64,000 nucleotides of DNA from NCBI RefSeq assembly GCF_020906515.1, contig NC_085855.1:1798001-1862000 (forward strand), written 5' to 3'. The notes below the pieces were generated by a model that saw only the letters and a program-made list of their open reading frames with translations, did no database searches and was not told where the DNA came from. The position numbers and the translations under genes were made by a program. Each line of letters starts with the position of its first letter. The first letter of the stretch is position 1. The stretch is from Vanrija pseudolonga (Eukaryota > Basidiomycota > Tremellomycetes > Trichosporonales > Trichosporonaceae). Of the stretch, positions 1 through 10,604 are shown in pieces.

Positions 1-620
1 GGCACAGCGGTCATGTTGGTGTTGAAGCCGCCGGAGCTGCCCGCGAAGAAAGAGGTGTTTCCATTGGGGGCGCTCACGGTGGACGACGCTGAACCAGACG
101 ATGGCCAGCCCAGGCTACCCGTAGGTGCGTTGTGGGGCTGGGGTGGCGTCCAGGCGAGGAGGTTCGCCGACGACGCGGGGGGAGGGAAAGTGGCGACAGG
201 GGCGGTTGCGTTGCCCCCGCTGCCACTCGCCTCCGAGTCTTGCATTGTGTGATCGCCGTCGCTGACCACCTCGCTGCTGCCGACCATCTGGTCGTCTTCA
301 ACGATCTCGCCGTCTTCGAGAGGCGTGTTACCGCCACCGGTGCTGCCCGCGAAGGAAGAGATATTCCCATTGGGGGCGCTCACAGTGGACGAGGTTGAGC
401 TAGTTGGTTGCCAGCCCTGGCTACCCGCAGGTGCGTTGTTGGGCTGGGTTGGCGCCGAGGCGGAGAGGCTCGCCGAAGGCGCGTGTGGAGGGAAAGTGAC
501 GACAGGAGCGGTTGTGTTGCCCCCGCTGCCACTCGCCTCCGAGTCTTGCATAGTGTGGTCGCCGTCGTCGCCCACCTTGCTGCGGTCGACCATCTGGTCG
601 TCTTCTTCTGCGATCTCGCG
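1..620 (-). repeat. Coding tandem repeat, about 306 bp unit, two copies plus a partial third
   Basis: The stretches at about 20-240 and 325-560 match over most of their length (shared blocks CATTGGGGGCGCTCAC and GTTGCCCCCGCTGCCACTCG). A partial third unit begins near 728. On the minus strand the open frame reads SAPNGN, LEDGEIVEDDQM, DGDHTMQDSEASGSGGN in each copy, so the repeat is part of the protein. The array may continue beyond the left edge. Confidence 0.75.
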
Positions 621-3147
621 GTCTTCGAGAGTCGCTTTGCCTTCACCGTTGGCCATGTGCTGGTCAACAGGGAAGGCCCTTGTGCCCGTGGAAGAGGATG
701 AACCATCCTCACGGGCGTTGGCGCTCCCACTGGGAGCGCTCACCGACGGAGAGAACCCCGGCGGACCTTGTCCCCCTTCTCCCACAAGGTGGCCGTGTTG
801 CCGAGTTGGGCTTCCTGGCCGCCCCGAGCAAAACCCGTCGCGTTCTGGTGCGCAAGGGCGTTGTAGCTTGGCGGGGAAAAGTTGGAGAGCGTCACAGGTG
901 GTGCGGTCGACTGGGGAGCCGCTGGCTCATCTTCGTTCACGCCGAAGATGGTGAGGACGAAAGAAATGCGCCTGAACGGCGTCCACTGGGAGCACACATC
1001 CTCCATGTGCTCAAGCGCCCACGAGCGGTCGCCAGCCCTCGGCTCAGGCAGTTGGCGAGCGCGGGGATTGGCCTTGATCTTCTCGCAACCACCTGGCTGG
1101 AAAGTCAGCACGGTCCAGCACGGATTGTTCTCACTGGAAGAAGGAGGCGAACCAAAGCATGCTGCCTTCCAGGCGTGAACTTAAGCTTCTTGAGCATGTA
1201 TTTGGCCTCGTTCGATCCCTGGATCCTTTCCTTCTCCTTCTGTTCCGCCGTGAGGGCCACCTGCACCGGGCGTGCATCCTTCTCGGCGGCCTTGAAGTCC
1301 GAGAATGAGGCGATGGATGACCCCGGGAGACTGTGGTTGTGGGCGGGCGTGCCAGTGCCGTTCACAACAGAACTGGTGCCCGTCGTCCAGCCACTCGCCG
1401 AAGCACCGCCAAGGCTGGGAACTTGGGCCAAGACGGGAGTACTGTTGACGGCAGGCTGGCTGATGGCGGCAGTGGCACCGTTGTTGTTGTTGGGGAAGAA
1501 ACTGGGAATGGGGCCGACAACCGGCGTGCTGGCGTTGGCAGTCTGAGAGGGAGCTGATGCGCTAAAGAGGCTCGACTGAGGTGGCGTGGGGGTGGATCCG
1601 TTCCCGGGACCCAGGCCGTTAAGCAGACTGCCTGACGCGTCTGTGTGTGACATGAGCTGAGACTCCTGCCCGGCCGAGGCCATGTTGATGTCGTCAGGCT
1701 GCTGAGGAGTCGCCGGCCAGGCAATACCAGACAACAAACTGCCTGGGGTCGGAACCGCCGGGGCCGCAGCAGCCGACGTCGCAGCCACCGGCGTCGCCGT
1801 GGACGGGCCGAAGCGGTCACTCAGCTTAGGCTTTGAAGGTGACGACGCCATCGAGGACGGAGGAGTCACCGGCCAGGCAATACCAGAAAACAAACTGCCT
1901 GGGGTCGGAACCGCCGGGGCCGCAGCAGCCGACGTCGCAGCCGCCGACGTCGCCTTGGATGGGCCGAAGCGGTCACTCAGCTTAGGCTTTGGAGGTGGCG
2001 ACACCATCGAGGACGAGATAGCACCATTCTCCGTAGCCTGAAGCACTGTGACAGGCTGGACCGGCTCACAGGTGAGAGGAGCCTTGCTCTCAGAAGAGGT
2101 GAACGCGGCGTCGGTCGAGTGCGTGATCCCAACATTCTGGCCGAAGACGTCGATTATCGGCTGAGGAGGGGCCGCCTCGGCAACTGCGACTGGAGTAACG
2201 AGCTCACGCGACGTAGGGTCTTGGGTGGGGATGGCCAGATCGAAGAGGACTTGGGTAGCGATGACGCACATTGCGCCAGCTGGTGCAGGCTGCTCAGGCG
2301 CGCAGATGACAGTCTGAGGGCCGAGCGAGGAGTCCGCAGTCTCGGTGGTAGCGGGCGTCGAGTGGTTGATTGGAGCGACAGGCAGAGTCCAGTGGGCATC
2401 TGGCGTCGGGTAGGTCTGCTCGGGGCTGACATGTGCGTGCTGAATTGGAATGTGGTGCGCTGGCGAGTCCTGGGGGTCAAGAGGCGGGGCCGGTGATACG
2501 TTCCACTGGTTCACAATGTGAGCCACCACCGCGGTGGCAACCTTTGCTGGCTTGGTGTTGAGTTCTTGAGCTGCCGCGAGCACATACTCCACCTCCTCGG
2601 GAGACAGAACGTTGTCGTCGGCCGTGGCCAAATCGGTGACCGGTTGATGAGCGTTCTCTGCCATGAGAGTGGCCTGCTCGGCATAGACCGTGCCAATGAC
2701 AGCAGTCTTGATCTTGTTGGCGTCCTTGGTCTGCAAAAAGATGTCCTCAAACTCGGGCTAATGCAGGGTCAGCCCGTCCTTTCATCCTTCCAATGACGCC
2801 ATCCGCGTCTGCAGACACTCACGGTCCATGTGGCCTCCATGCACTTGTTCTGCGCGGTGTCAGTCAGGCTCATAGGTGGCAACAAGTGTCGTGTTACACT
2901 CACCTTGAAATGATACGCCATAAAGTCAACGCACTTGTTGCGGTGCTCTTCCAGGCTGAGGGTGCGGCCGTGGTGGTAGATGTCGGCATCTTCGTCCTCC
3001 GACATCTTGGCAATGACGGCGGCCATGAAAGGCTGGGCGTGTTAGCGGCGGTGCGTGTCGTTAGCCTACCATAGTCGAGTTGGCAAAGCCTTCCGCTTGA
3101 AGGCGGAGAGACTCGAAGACGTCCGAGTCACGCCCGTCGCCGGACAT
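1..3147 (-). CDS. Low-complexity protein, tandem family member 1 (3' end outside window)
   Basis: Function unknown. Five exons are visible: 3147-3070, 3032-2904, 2849-2823, 2757-1135 and from 1096 to the left edge; every junction has GT/AG and keeps phase. The first ~80 residues look folded (start MSGDGRDSDVFESL; second exon begins PFMAAVIAKM). The rest is Ala/Pro/Ser/Thr-rich, with a doubled 52-residue unit around SKPKLSDRFGPS (1706-2010) and, near the left edge, units of about 100 residues around NTPLEDGEIVEDDQM. A Trp/Arg-rich stretch (RSWALEHMEDV) follows the last intron, then the family motif GGQEAQLGNT (about 785-820). At a C5 run (772-776) the reading frame must change by one base to enter the repeats: a real lesion, an assembly slip, or an intron I cannot see. 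It shares exon lengths 129 and 27 bp with the next gene, which marks it as a paralogue. Confidence 0.72.
1706..2015 (-). repeat. Coding direct repeat, 156 bp unit, two copies
   Basis: Two adjacent copies start near 1706 and 1862, each containing CCGGCCAGGCAATACCAG followed by the Ala-rich block of the protein. The unit length of 52 codons keeps the frame. The copies differ at few bases, suggesting a recent duplication or gene conversion. Confidence 0.8.
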
Positions 3148-3794
3148 GTTGCTCGTGTGGACTGGTTGTAAGTGTTGCGTTGTCTGATGTTTGGTGGGAG
3201 GTAGAGTGAGTGAGAGAGTGTTGGTAAGAAGGGGATGGAGGGAAGAGCAGTTGAGAAGTAGGATGCGTGTGCGCTGGCGACAGAGAGTGGGTGGGAGCGG
3301 TGCATGGGTCAGGGGCAGCAGATGGTGTGTTGATTGCAACACACAAGGTGCGAGTGTGCGAGTGTGCGGGTGTCGGTGGGGGTATCTTCGGTGGGCGACA
3401 ACAGTCGCCGATGACGCACAATAGGCCCGTTACTGTGTGTACACGGACTGTCAGTTCCGTTCCGTGTGCAACCCGTACGTACGGGCGGTGAAGTCTGCGC
3501 ATGAGTTCGGCGTCGTTGGCACGACGGCCGAGGAGCGCGCACGCGGCAAGCCATGGCTTTGTGCTCACCGACTCGGCAGCGTGCGGATCAAGTGGCGCTG
3601 CCACGGACGATCGTGGGAAAGTGGAGGCTCGGACGACCGTGGCTTGATGCGCGTGCAGCGCGCTACAATGCATTTTTGGCAGTGAAACCGAGACCCGTAT
3701 GTGCAAACACACTGTCTTCATCGAAGCTCTAATCTATTGGCTATGACACAACGACGCAGTTCCCAGCAGCTCGACGGAGCTCTCAAGAGGGTCA
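3148..3794. other. Intergenic: promoter side of family member 1, 3' flank of member 2
   Basis: About 650 bases between the start codon at 3147 and the stop codon at 3795. The first 280 bases are rich in GTG/GAG on the plus strand (a pyrimidine/CA-rich leader on the minus strand). I see no convincing gene or RNA. Confidence 0.5.
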
Positions 3795-6700
3795 TCAGCT
3801 GAGGAAGTGATGCGTGTCCTTGGCAAATTCGGCCTCCATATCCTCAAGCAGCTCCCTTTGAAGCTCCTCGTCTGACCTTGGGCGTGTGGCCGCCCGTGGA
3901 GCCGATGAACCAGTAGATGGCATCATCTCCGGCCATGGTGTACCAGGCGTTGGGCGAGGTAGGTGCGAGGGGATGCCAGCCCTCTGTTCGGCAGTGCGCA
4001 GTACACTCTCTGCCGCGGCCTCCAATGCGACGTTCTTGGCCGCGTTCGCCTTCCTCGCAGAAGGCTCAATCCGCTCAACCGGCTCGTTCCTCGGAATCAG
4101 AGCAGGTGGAGGCTCATTTGCGCGCCTTGCCGAGTCGTTGCCCCACTTCTTATTGATACGCGACGCCGCAGGCTTCCTCAAGAAGGACGAGGCGTCGACT
4201 TTCTTTGGTGGCGCCCGAATCGGCGGCGAGGTGCCAGGTGGGCGCGTGTTGGGGCCGGCACCCCGAGGGAAGGGTGGTGCTCGACCTGGGGCAAGCGGGG
4301 TCAGCCTAGATGGAGTTGATACCCCGAGAGTTGAGCTGATTGGAGTCGGATTCGAGAGAGCAGGGTTGAGGGGAGCCGATGGGGTAGTGACTTGGCCCGC
4401 TTGCCTTGGGGACGAGGAGATGTGCCCAACCGTCTGTTGCACGTTTGACGATGAAGGTGTTGAGCTTGGCGGCGAGAACACCTTGGGCGAAGATGGCTGG
4501 AGGGTGTCGAACGAAGGGTCGACAGCCATCACGGAGGCTGCGGCCGATGGCATAGGCCTGGCCTGTTGGGAAGCAGGTGCTTCCTCGACACCGAGGGACG
4601 GGTGTCCGCATGCTGTCGACTCAGTAGAGGTCCCACTGGATCTTGGCGTAAGGGTCGACGGAATCGGCTCTGCCATGGCGACGGGCGTGAACTTGGGGTG
4701 GGTGCGCTGGCCGAGTGCAGGTGCCGGTGCTATGGTGTGCTCGGCGGGAGAGACGATGGTCTGCTCGTCATTGGGCGAGGTTGGGCGAGCGCTACCACCG
4801 ATCTCGGTGGATGTGCTGCAATCGCCTGACGTCGCTTGTGGAATCTCCAGCATGGGAGATACGCCCGAGTTGTCGTTCCTGGACGACGGATCTTGGGGAG
4901 GTTGCCTTGGACCCTCACTGTTGACTGGCGCGATCTGCGCAAAGGAATCGGACGCCAATTCCATCAGAGTTGAGGTGTTGTCACTGGGAGGCGCCGGCAT
5001 TGGCCAAGGCATGGGGGCCGGCGGGATGGAGGACAACGGTGCGAGAGGAGGCGGCGCAGGTGACGAGTGGCTTTCTTCAGAAGAGGAAGCAGACTGGTCT
5101 GCCTGCCAGTTCTGGTGCGGCGCCAATGGGCTGCACGCGCCGAGAACTGGAGTGCCGAAGGGGCCAGTTGAGGGCAACTGCTGGAGAGGCTGGACAAATC
5201 CAGCAAAGCCTGCCCGCTGAGCAGGCGGTGAGGAGGCCACACTCCTCGAAATTGTGTGACCGAACCTCTGGGTCCACGCACTGGCCCAAGGCGCGGGTTG
5301 GACTGCCGAGACAGCTTGTGGGGTTACCACCGTTGCCCACGAGGTAGCGGTCGCATCGTTGTGCTGTGCAACCGCCGAGGATGCGGAGCCCACAACGAGG
5401 CGAGAAGAGTTGGTGTTTGCTGCCGGTGAGTTGATTTGGCTTGCTTCCTCCATTTCCTGGTCGACATGGAAGACGGGGGTGCTTGTGGTGAGCCACGAGC
5501 TATCACCATTGTGGTTTGCCACGTTGAAGCGAGACAGGCCACTGTTGATGTCGTCGGAGGTAGGCTGAGGATAGGAGCTCAGAAGCGCTGCTCCAGTATG
5601 GAGAACAGGAATCTGCCCAGCAGAAACAGAAGGAGGGCAACTGCCATGGGCAAGTGAGGTGCCGATTTCTCCTTCCATGTCATAGTCTGCGTCATCGGCA
5701 GCCGCGGCGACTTGGGGAATGTGGAGTGCTCCTTGCTGATCCACCCAGCTCTGTGCTGGAGCGTCGTTGGTTGCGTCAGACATCTCTGTGTCTGGTTGGT
5801 TGAGGGTGAGTTGGTGGTGGAAGTGTGGATTGTTTGTCGCGAAAGCGACGTGCTGCTCTTGACTGATGGGAGCGTTGTTGCTTTCAGTGGACGGTGTCCA
5901 GGAAAGCGCCGCGGAGACATCCACGCTGGTGTTACCGAGTCGGGCTGCCTGGCCGCCCGCGGCAAAAACCTCCGTCGGTTGGCTGTTGGCAGACATTGAT
6001 GGCGAGGGCCAGACAGTGACTTGGTTTGTACGAGGACCGCAGTTGAGGAAATGTTGATGGAGCGCAGAGAGCTCCGTGCGCCGAGCTGCTTCGCTCTCCT
6101 TGACCTTGGCGAGAGACTGCGCAACCTCTTCCACCGACATCGGCGGCTGCTTCGCTGTGCCGACCGAAGAGGGCTCAAGAGCAGCTGGCGGGGCCGATTG
6201 GTCCTCGGTCTTCTCAATGGCCGGTGACGAGTCGACAGGCACAGGCGTTTGAGGCCCAGTCGATGGTGGCTGGGGGCTCGACGAGTTCGAGGACTCCAAA
6301 GCAGGAGGCTCGGAGACCACCTGCGGAACAGTGGAAGTGTCCGGCTGTGAAGCCTGCTCATCCAAAACAGGAGGCTCAGCGACGACCTGTGGAGCAGTGG
6401 ATGTGGCCGCCTGCGAAGCCTGCTCATAGTGTCAGCAAGTTCAACGCCCTCTGTGACACATCAGACCGCTCACTTCTTTAACAAAGAAGGCCATTGCCCA
6501 CAGCTTCTTTGGAGAGAGTTTTCCCATCTTGTCATCCACGTACTTGGCAGCCCAGCTCCCGTTCTCGACCGAGGGCGGCGTGGGGTTGTCACCCGGCTGG
6601 GAGGTCAGCTTCTTAACAGCACTTGCTATCTTACCATGCGCAATTCATAATGCAAGGCTTGCCATTGAGCGTTGCTCAGCTCCACCTTCTTGAAGAATAG

Positions 6701-8703
6701 ACGCGCATAAATGTGGTCCGAGTTGCTCAGAGTTGGGGCATCGTCGGAGAGACGAGGAGGACAATCCTGAGACCCCTCGACGGCCGCGTTAGGGGCGGTT
6801 GTCGCAGAGGGGATGTCGCCAGGCGAAGTCGCCATAGGCTCCTCCTTGACAAGGGCAGGTCCAGCCTTGGGGTTTGTCGATGGCGCGGTGGCTTCGATTG
6901 CGGGTGTGGGTGTGGTGACCAGCGAGAGGCCGAGAACGAAGGGCTTCATGGTCGCAATAGCAGCTGAACCACTCTTGTCGGAAACGTCAGAACTCTGGGG
7001 GAGGGGCATGGGTTCACTGAAGGGAGTGATGACGGCAGTGTCTGCAGGGCCCGAGGTCGAGTCGCTGTCGAGCGGCGAGGGCGAGCTTGCGCTGGAGGTG
7101 CTGGAGATGGCGCTGCGCAGTGGCGCTGGCCTGCGTAGGCCACGTGCAGCCTTGGTCACCTTCCGCTTGGGGGCTTGAGATTGAGCCGTGTCGTTGGTCA
7201 AAGATACCGGGATACCAGGCGAGCCAGGTGCTGAAGTGGCGACCATAGCGGCGCTCTCACTCTTCGACTGGAGCAGCGACTCGGAGGCGTTTGGTGGAGT
7301 GCTTGAGTTAGGGTCCGCCGCCGAGGTGCCGGTTGCCGATGAGGTGGCCGGGCACGTTACTGGCTCGACACTGGTTGAGGGAGGCGAGGCTGCCTCGGCC
7401 TCGGCAGGCTGGTCCGACGGTGCTGGAGAAGCCGAAACCTCTTGCCCAGCATCATCGGTCTGTTCACTGTTGGGGCGAACAGCCGGCGACTCATCGTTGG
7501 CAGCTGCCTCCTCGATCTGCACAATGCTGGTGGGGGCCGAGGACGGGGTGATTTCAGCAGAAAGAGCATCTTGAAGGTTGGATGAGGAGGTGGTCTGGAG
7601 CGTGTTCACCTCGGGAAGCCTCTCGCTCGTGCCGAGCTCGGCAGGCGTGGAGTTGGCGGAAGGGACGGTGACCAGTGACGACGACGACGGTGAGGACGAG
7701 AGCGGGGTTGATGATGTGTCATCATCATCGTAGTCTTTCTTAAAGAATGCAGAGCGCTGGGTCCAATGCCGCTCACGGATCTCCGACTGGACCCAGGGGA
7801 CTTGGGGGACAGGGGGCGAAGGAGTCCCAGTCGGGGCAGGCTTCGAATGAGCGCCAGGTGTGGCCGCCGCAGGAGCAGGGACGAGATCAGAACCAAGGTT
7901 GAGGGAGCGAGGGGTTTCCAAAGAGTGCTCCGTGCCGACGGTACCCTGCGAAGAGGGCTTTGTATCGGCTGCAGACGGAGAGAGAGCCGGAACGGTCTCA
8001 ATGACTGCAGTGGTGGAGGTGGCGTCGGAGATCGCCGACCTCTGCTCGGCTCCTGCCGACGACGTCATGGCAATGGGAGCGACAGATACGTTGGGCGAGG
8101 CGGTGTTGACAATGTCAGAGATCACTTCAGGAGAGAGCGTGCTAAGGTGGGCGACGCTAGCGTCGGCCTGCTTGGTGTCCTCGGTGGAAAGCTGCTGGCT
8201 CTCTTGCGTGGGCGAAGTCTCGGCCACAGGTCCGCCACGCGACGCGCGGGTCTTGGTCGCCTCGGGCGCCGAAACGATCGACTTGCAGGTCGCACACTTC
8301 ACTGGCTCTGGCTCAGCCTGAGCCTCAGAAGCACCGAGGTGGAGATTGGCCATGGCGTGGGTGAGCTTGGCAACGTCGTCCTGTGGGTGTCAGCAAAGGC
8401 ACATACACGGCGTTCCGCGTCACACACATTCCACGACGCCTGCTTGGTGCGCTCCTGTCGGGGTCAGCCTCACACCCTCTAACTGAACCGTTCGTCACCC
8501 ACGTTGAGCTCGCGTCTGAGGTAGTTGCGGTGAATCTCGATCTTCTCTTCCATTGTGCGCTTGCGGGGGCAGAGGATCTTGACGAGGTAGTGGTCGTCGG
8601 GAAAGGTGGCGGCGAGCGCGGCCACGGTGGGCTAAGGTCAGCTTAGCTGCGGGCAGGCGGGACATACCTTGACTTGCTCGACGAAGGTGTCGAGTTGGGA
8701 CAT
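3795..8703 (-). CDS. Large disordered protein, tandem family member 2
   Basis: Function unknown. Six exons (8703-8668, 8631-8503, 8454-8428, 8380-6635, 6596-6474, 6419-3795) give about 1561 residues, all phase 0. The start is MSQLDTFVEQVK; the next exon begins PTVAALAATFPDD and ends near RNYLRRELN. Exons 2 and 3 are exactly 129 and 27 bp, as in member 1. A single CxxC (KCATCKS) lies near residue 93. The remainder is Ser/Pro/Thr/Ala-rich apart from a short ordered stretch around residues 630-690 (ARLFFKKVEL, PKKLWAMAFF). Directly after that, a 20-residue block around STAPQVVAEPPVL is duplicated. The family motif appears as AGGQAARLGNT near residue 840. The C-terminus is charged (DEELQRELLEDMEAEF), likely helical. 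No enzyme motif seen; nuclear or scaffold roles would be guesses. Confidence 0.78.
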
Positions 8704-10604
8704 TAGCGCGGCGTGCGCAGCCTGGTGGGCCGACACACCGTCGCTGGGTTGCATGTTGTGTTGTTGATGTGGTGAGCGATAGTTGGGAGAAACAACAGTA
8801 AGCGGGCTTTATGGATGGGTGACAATGTGAAGAGTGCAGGCGGCGAGCGAGGGCGGCACTGCTGCCGCATGGACCATGGCCGAGAGGGGCGGTGCTGGAG
8901 ACGGAGCGGTATCGTGAGAACAACACACAACACACAATCCAACACAACACAAGGTGACACACACAAGCACGCACAGACAATGCGGGGGTTGTTCGGATTG
9001 CCTCCACCGCCTCGGACCTTGTGCCGCAGGCGGAGCATTGTCTGATCTACGCGTTTCACCTCTCCAATCATGATGTGCAGCATGGTTGTTTAAAGGAAGC
9101 AATGCTGATGCATGCACATTAGGAGGGTACCCTCAAGGGGAGGTGCAGGACGGTACTGTGCGTGCCAGATTCATTTGAACTCTGCCACACGAGGGATGGT
9201 GTCTCGTCTCGTCTCACACGTGCCGCGGGGTGGAGGTGCAGGGTCGTCTCATTTGGGCCGCGTCTCGGCGGCATACGAGGCACCCGCCCATCCGTGCTGT
9301 CTGTCGTCAGAGGTGTTGGCACTCTGCACCAAGTGAGAGGCGACGCGTGCTCTGCCTCGACCGCGGAACTTAGTAATCAAGCGCGCTGTCAGTGATGCCA
9401 AATAGCTTGGATCGTGCGCCGCGAGTACTAACGAAGCCTTTGTACATCTAAGATTATTGTATGCTGTATTCTACAAGATTGTCCCTTCTAACAACATCGC
9501 CGCGCCTACCCTCAACCTCTTCCCCACCTTGATGGCCACCCTGCCATCCTGCACCCCACCGCCGTTCGTATGCGATGGGGCGCGCCTTGTTGGCGACCCT
9601 CGGACGTGTGTCGACAAAGGGGCGCGACTTGTGGCACCGTGCTTGGCACTCTGCCACTCTGCACCGCTGCGAAGGAGAGCGATCTCTTACAACTTCAGCG
9701 AAGCGGCACAACTTGTGAGGGGGACTATGTACTGTGCAGTGTGAGCGATGTTCGCGCTCATCAAGCTGAAACGTACCAGTCCCACGCGATTAACTGTTTG
9801 CGACCAGGAGACATGATCTCGTGGGGAGGCGACCAGGATCAAAGGTCTGATTGGGGGAGCTCACAAGAAGAACGATTTCGACTGGGAGCTGCCCGCGACA
9901 GCCTAGAGGACTGGGTGCCTACCGGTCGGGTACCGAGGCCGAGGTGAAAGACCTCAACCCGGTGGTCTTGTTTGGGGTGGCTCACAACTGAGCTGCCCAC
10001 GCGAGAGCCGAGACGACACGGTGTCGACTGGGCGGCTGCCGAGGCGAATCTGGTCAGGTCGGCGGCTTGATCTTGATTCGGGGCGCTTAGAGCTGCCACG
10101 CGAGTGCCCGGCAGACACGATGTCTACTGGGCGGATGCCGAGGTGAAGACTGTCACGTCGGCGGCTTGATCTTGATCCCGGGCGCTTAGAGCTGCCACGC
10201 GAGAGCCCAGCAGACACAATGTCGACTGGGCGGGTGCCGAAGCCGAGGCGAAGGGTCTCAACCTGGCGATCTTGATTGGGGCCGCTCACAACTGGAGCTG
10301 CCCGCGCGAGTACCCAGAAGACATGGTGTCAACTGGGCGGGGGTCGAACCTGGCTGATCAGGTGACCCGTAGCCGGTGTCCACCAGTGCCAACACGTCGT
10401 TGGCCAATGGCCCATGGCACTCACAACTCGCCACTCCACGGCTGAAATGCCCGCGGAGCGTGTGCCTCAGGTGCTGCTCATCTCAGATGAGGAGGACCGT
10501 CGTCGGCAGCTTGCTCCTCGTTTATCCCACTCACTCTCCACTCCTCCCTGCTCCTCTCGTCGTTCCTCCACCCCTCCCCCTGCTTCTCCCCCGCTCCTTC
10601 CTAC
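8704..10604. other. Intergenic region with a degenerate minisatellite
   Basis: 1.9 kb between the start of member 2 and the stop of member 3. The first 400 bases include a CA-rich stretch (about 8920-8975) expected in a leader or promoter. Open frames on both strands at 9454-9744 lack splice logic, motifs or consistent coding character, so I do not call a gene. The right part is the repeat listed separately, followed by a CT-rich segment (10520-10600). Confidence 0.5.
9835..10375. repeat. Minisatellite, about 100 bp unit, about five degenerate copies
   Basis: The block GTCGACTGGGCGG or close variants recurs near 10024, 10124, 10222 and 10328, with a weaker copy near 9876. Each is followed by TGCCGAGGCGAAG-like and CTTGATCTTGATT-like sequence and then GAGCTGCC-CGCGAG. 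Both strands are partly open through the array, which is what a repeat with unit length near a multiple of three would give by chance. Confidence 0.75.

Noticed and set aside
9454-9744. Open frames on both strands between family members 2 and 3
   Set aside because: No start context, splice partner or motif; both strands equally open, as GC bias gives.
10340-10375. GGGGGTCGAACCTGG resembling a tRNA T-arm
   Set aside because: No matching acceptor, D or anticodon arms; it is part of the minisatellite.
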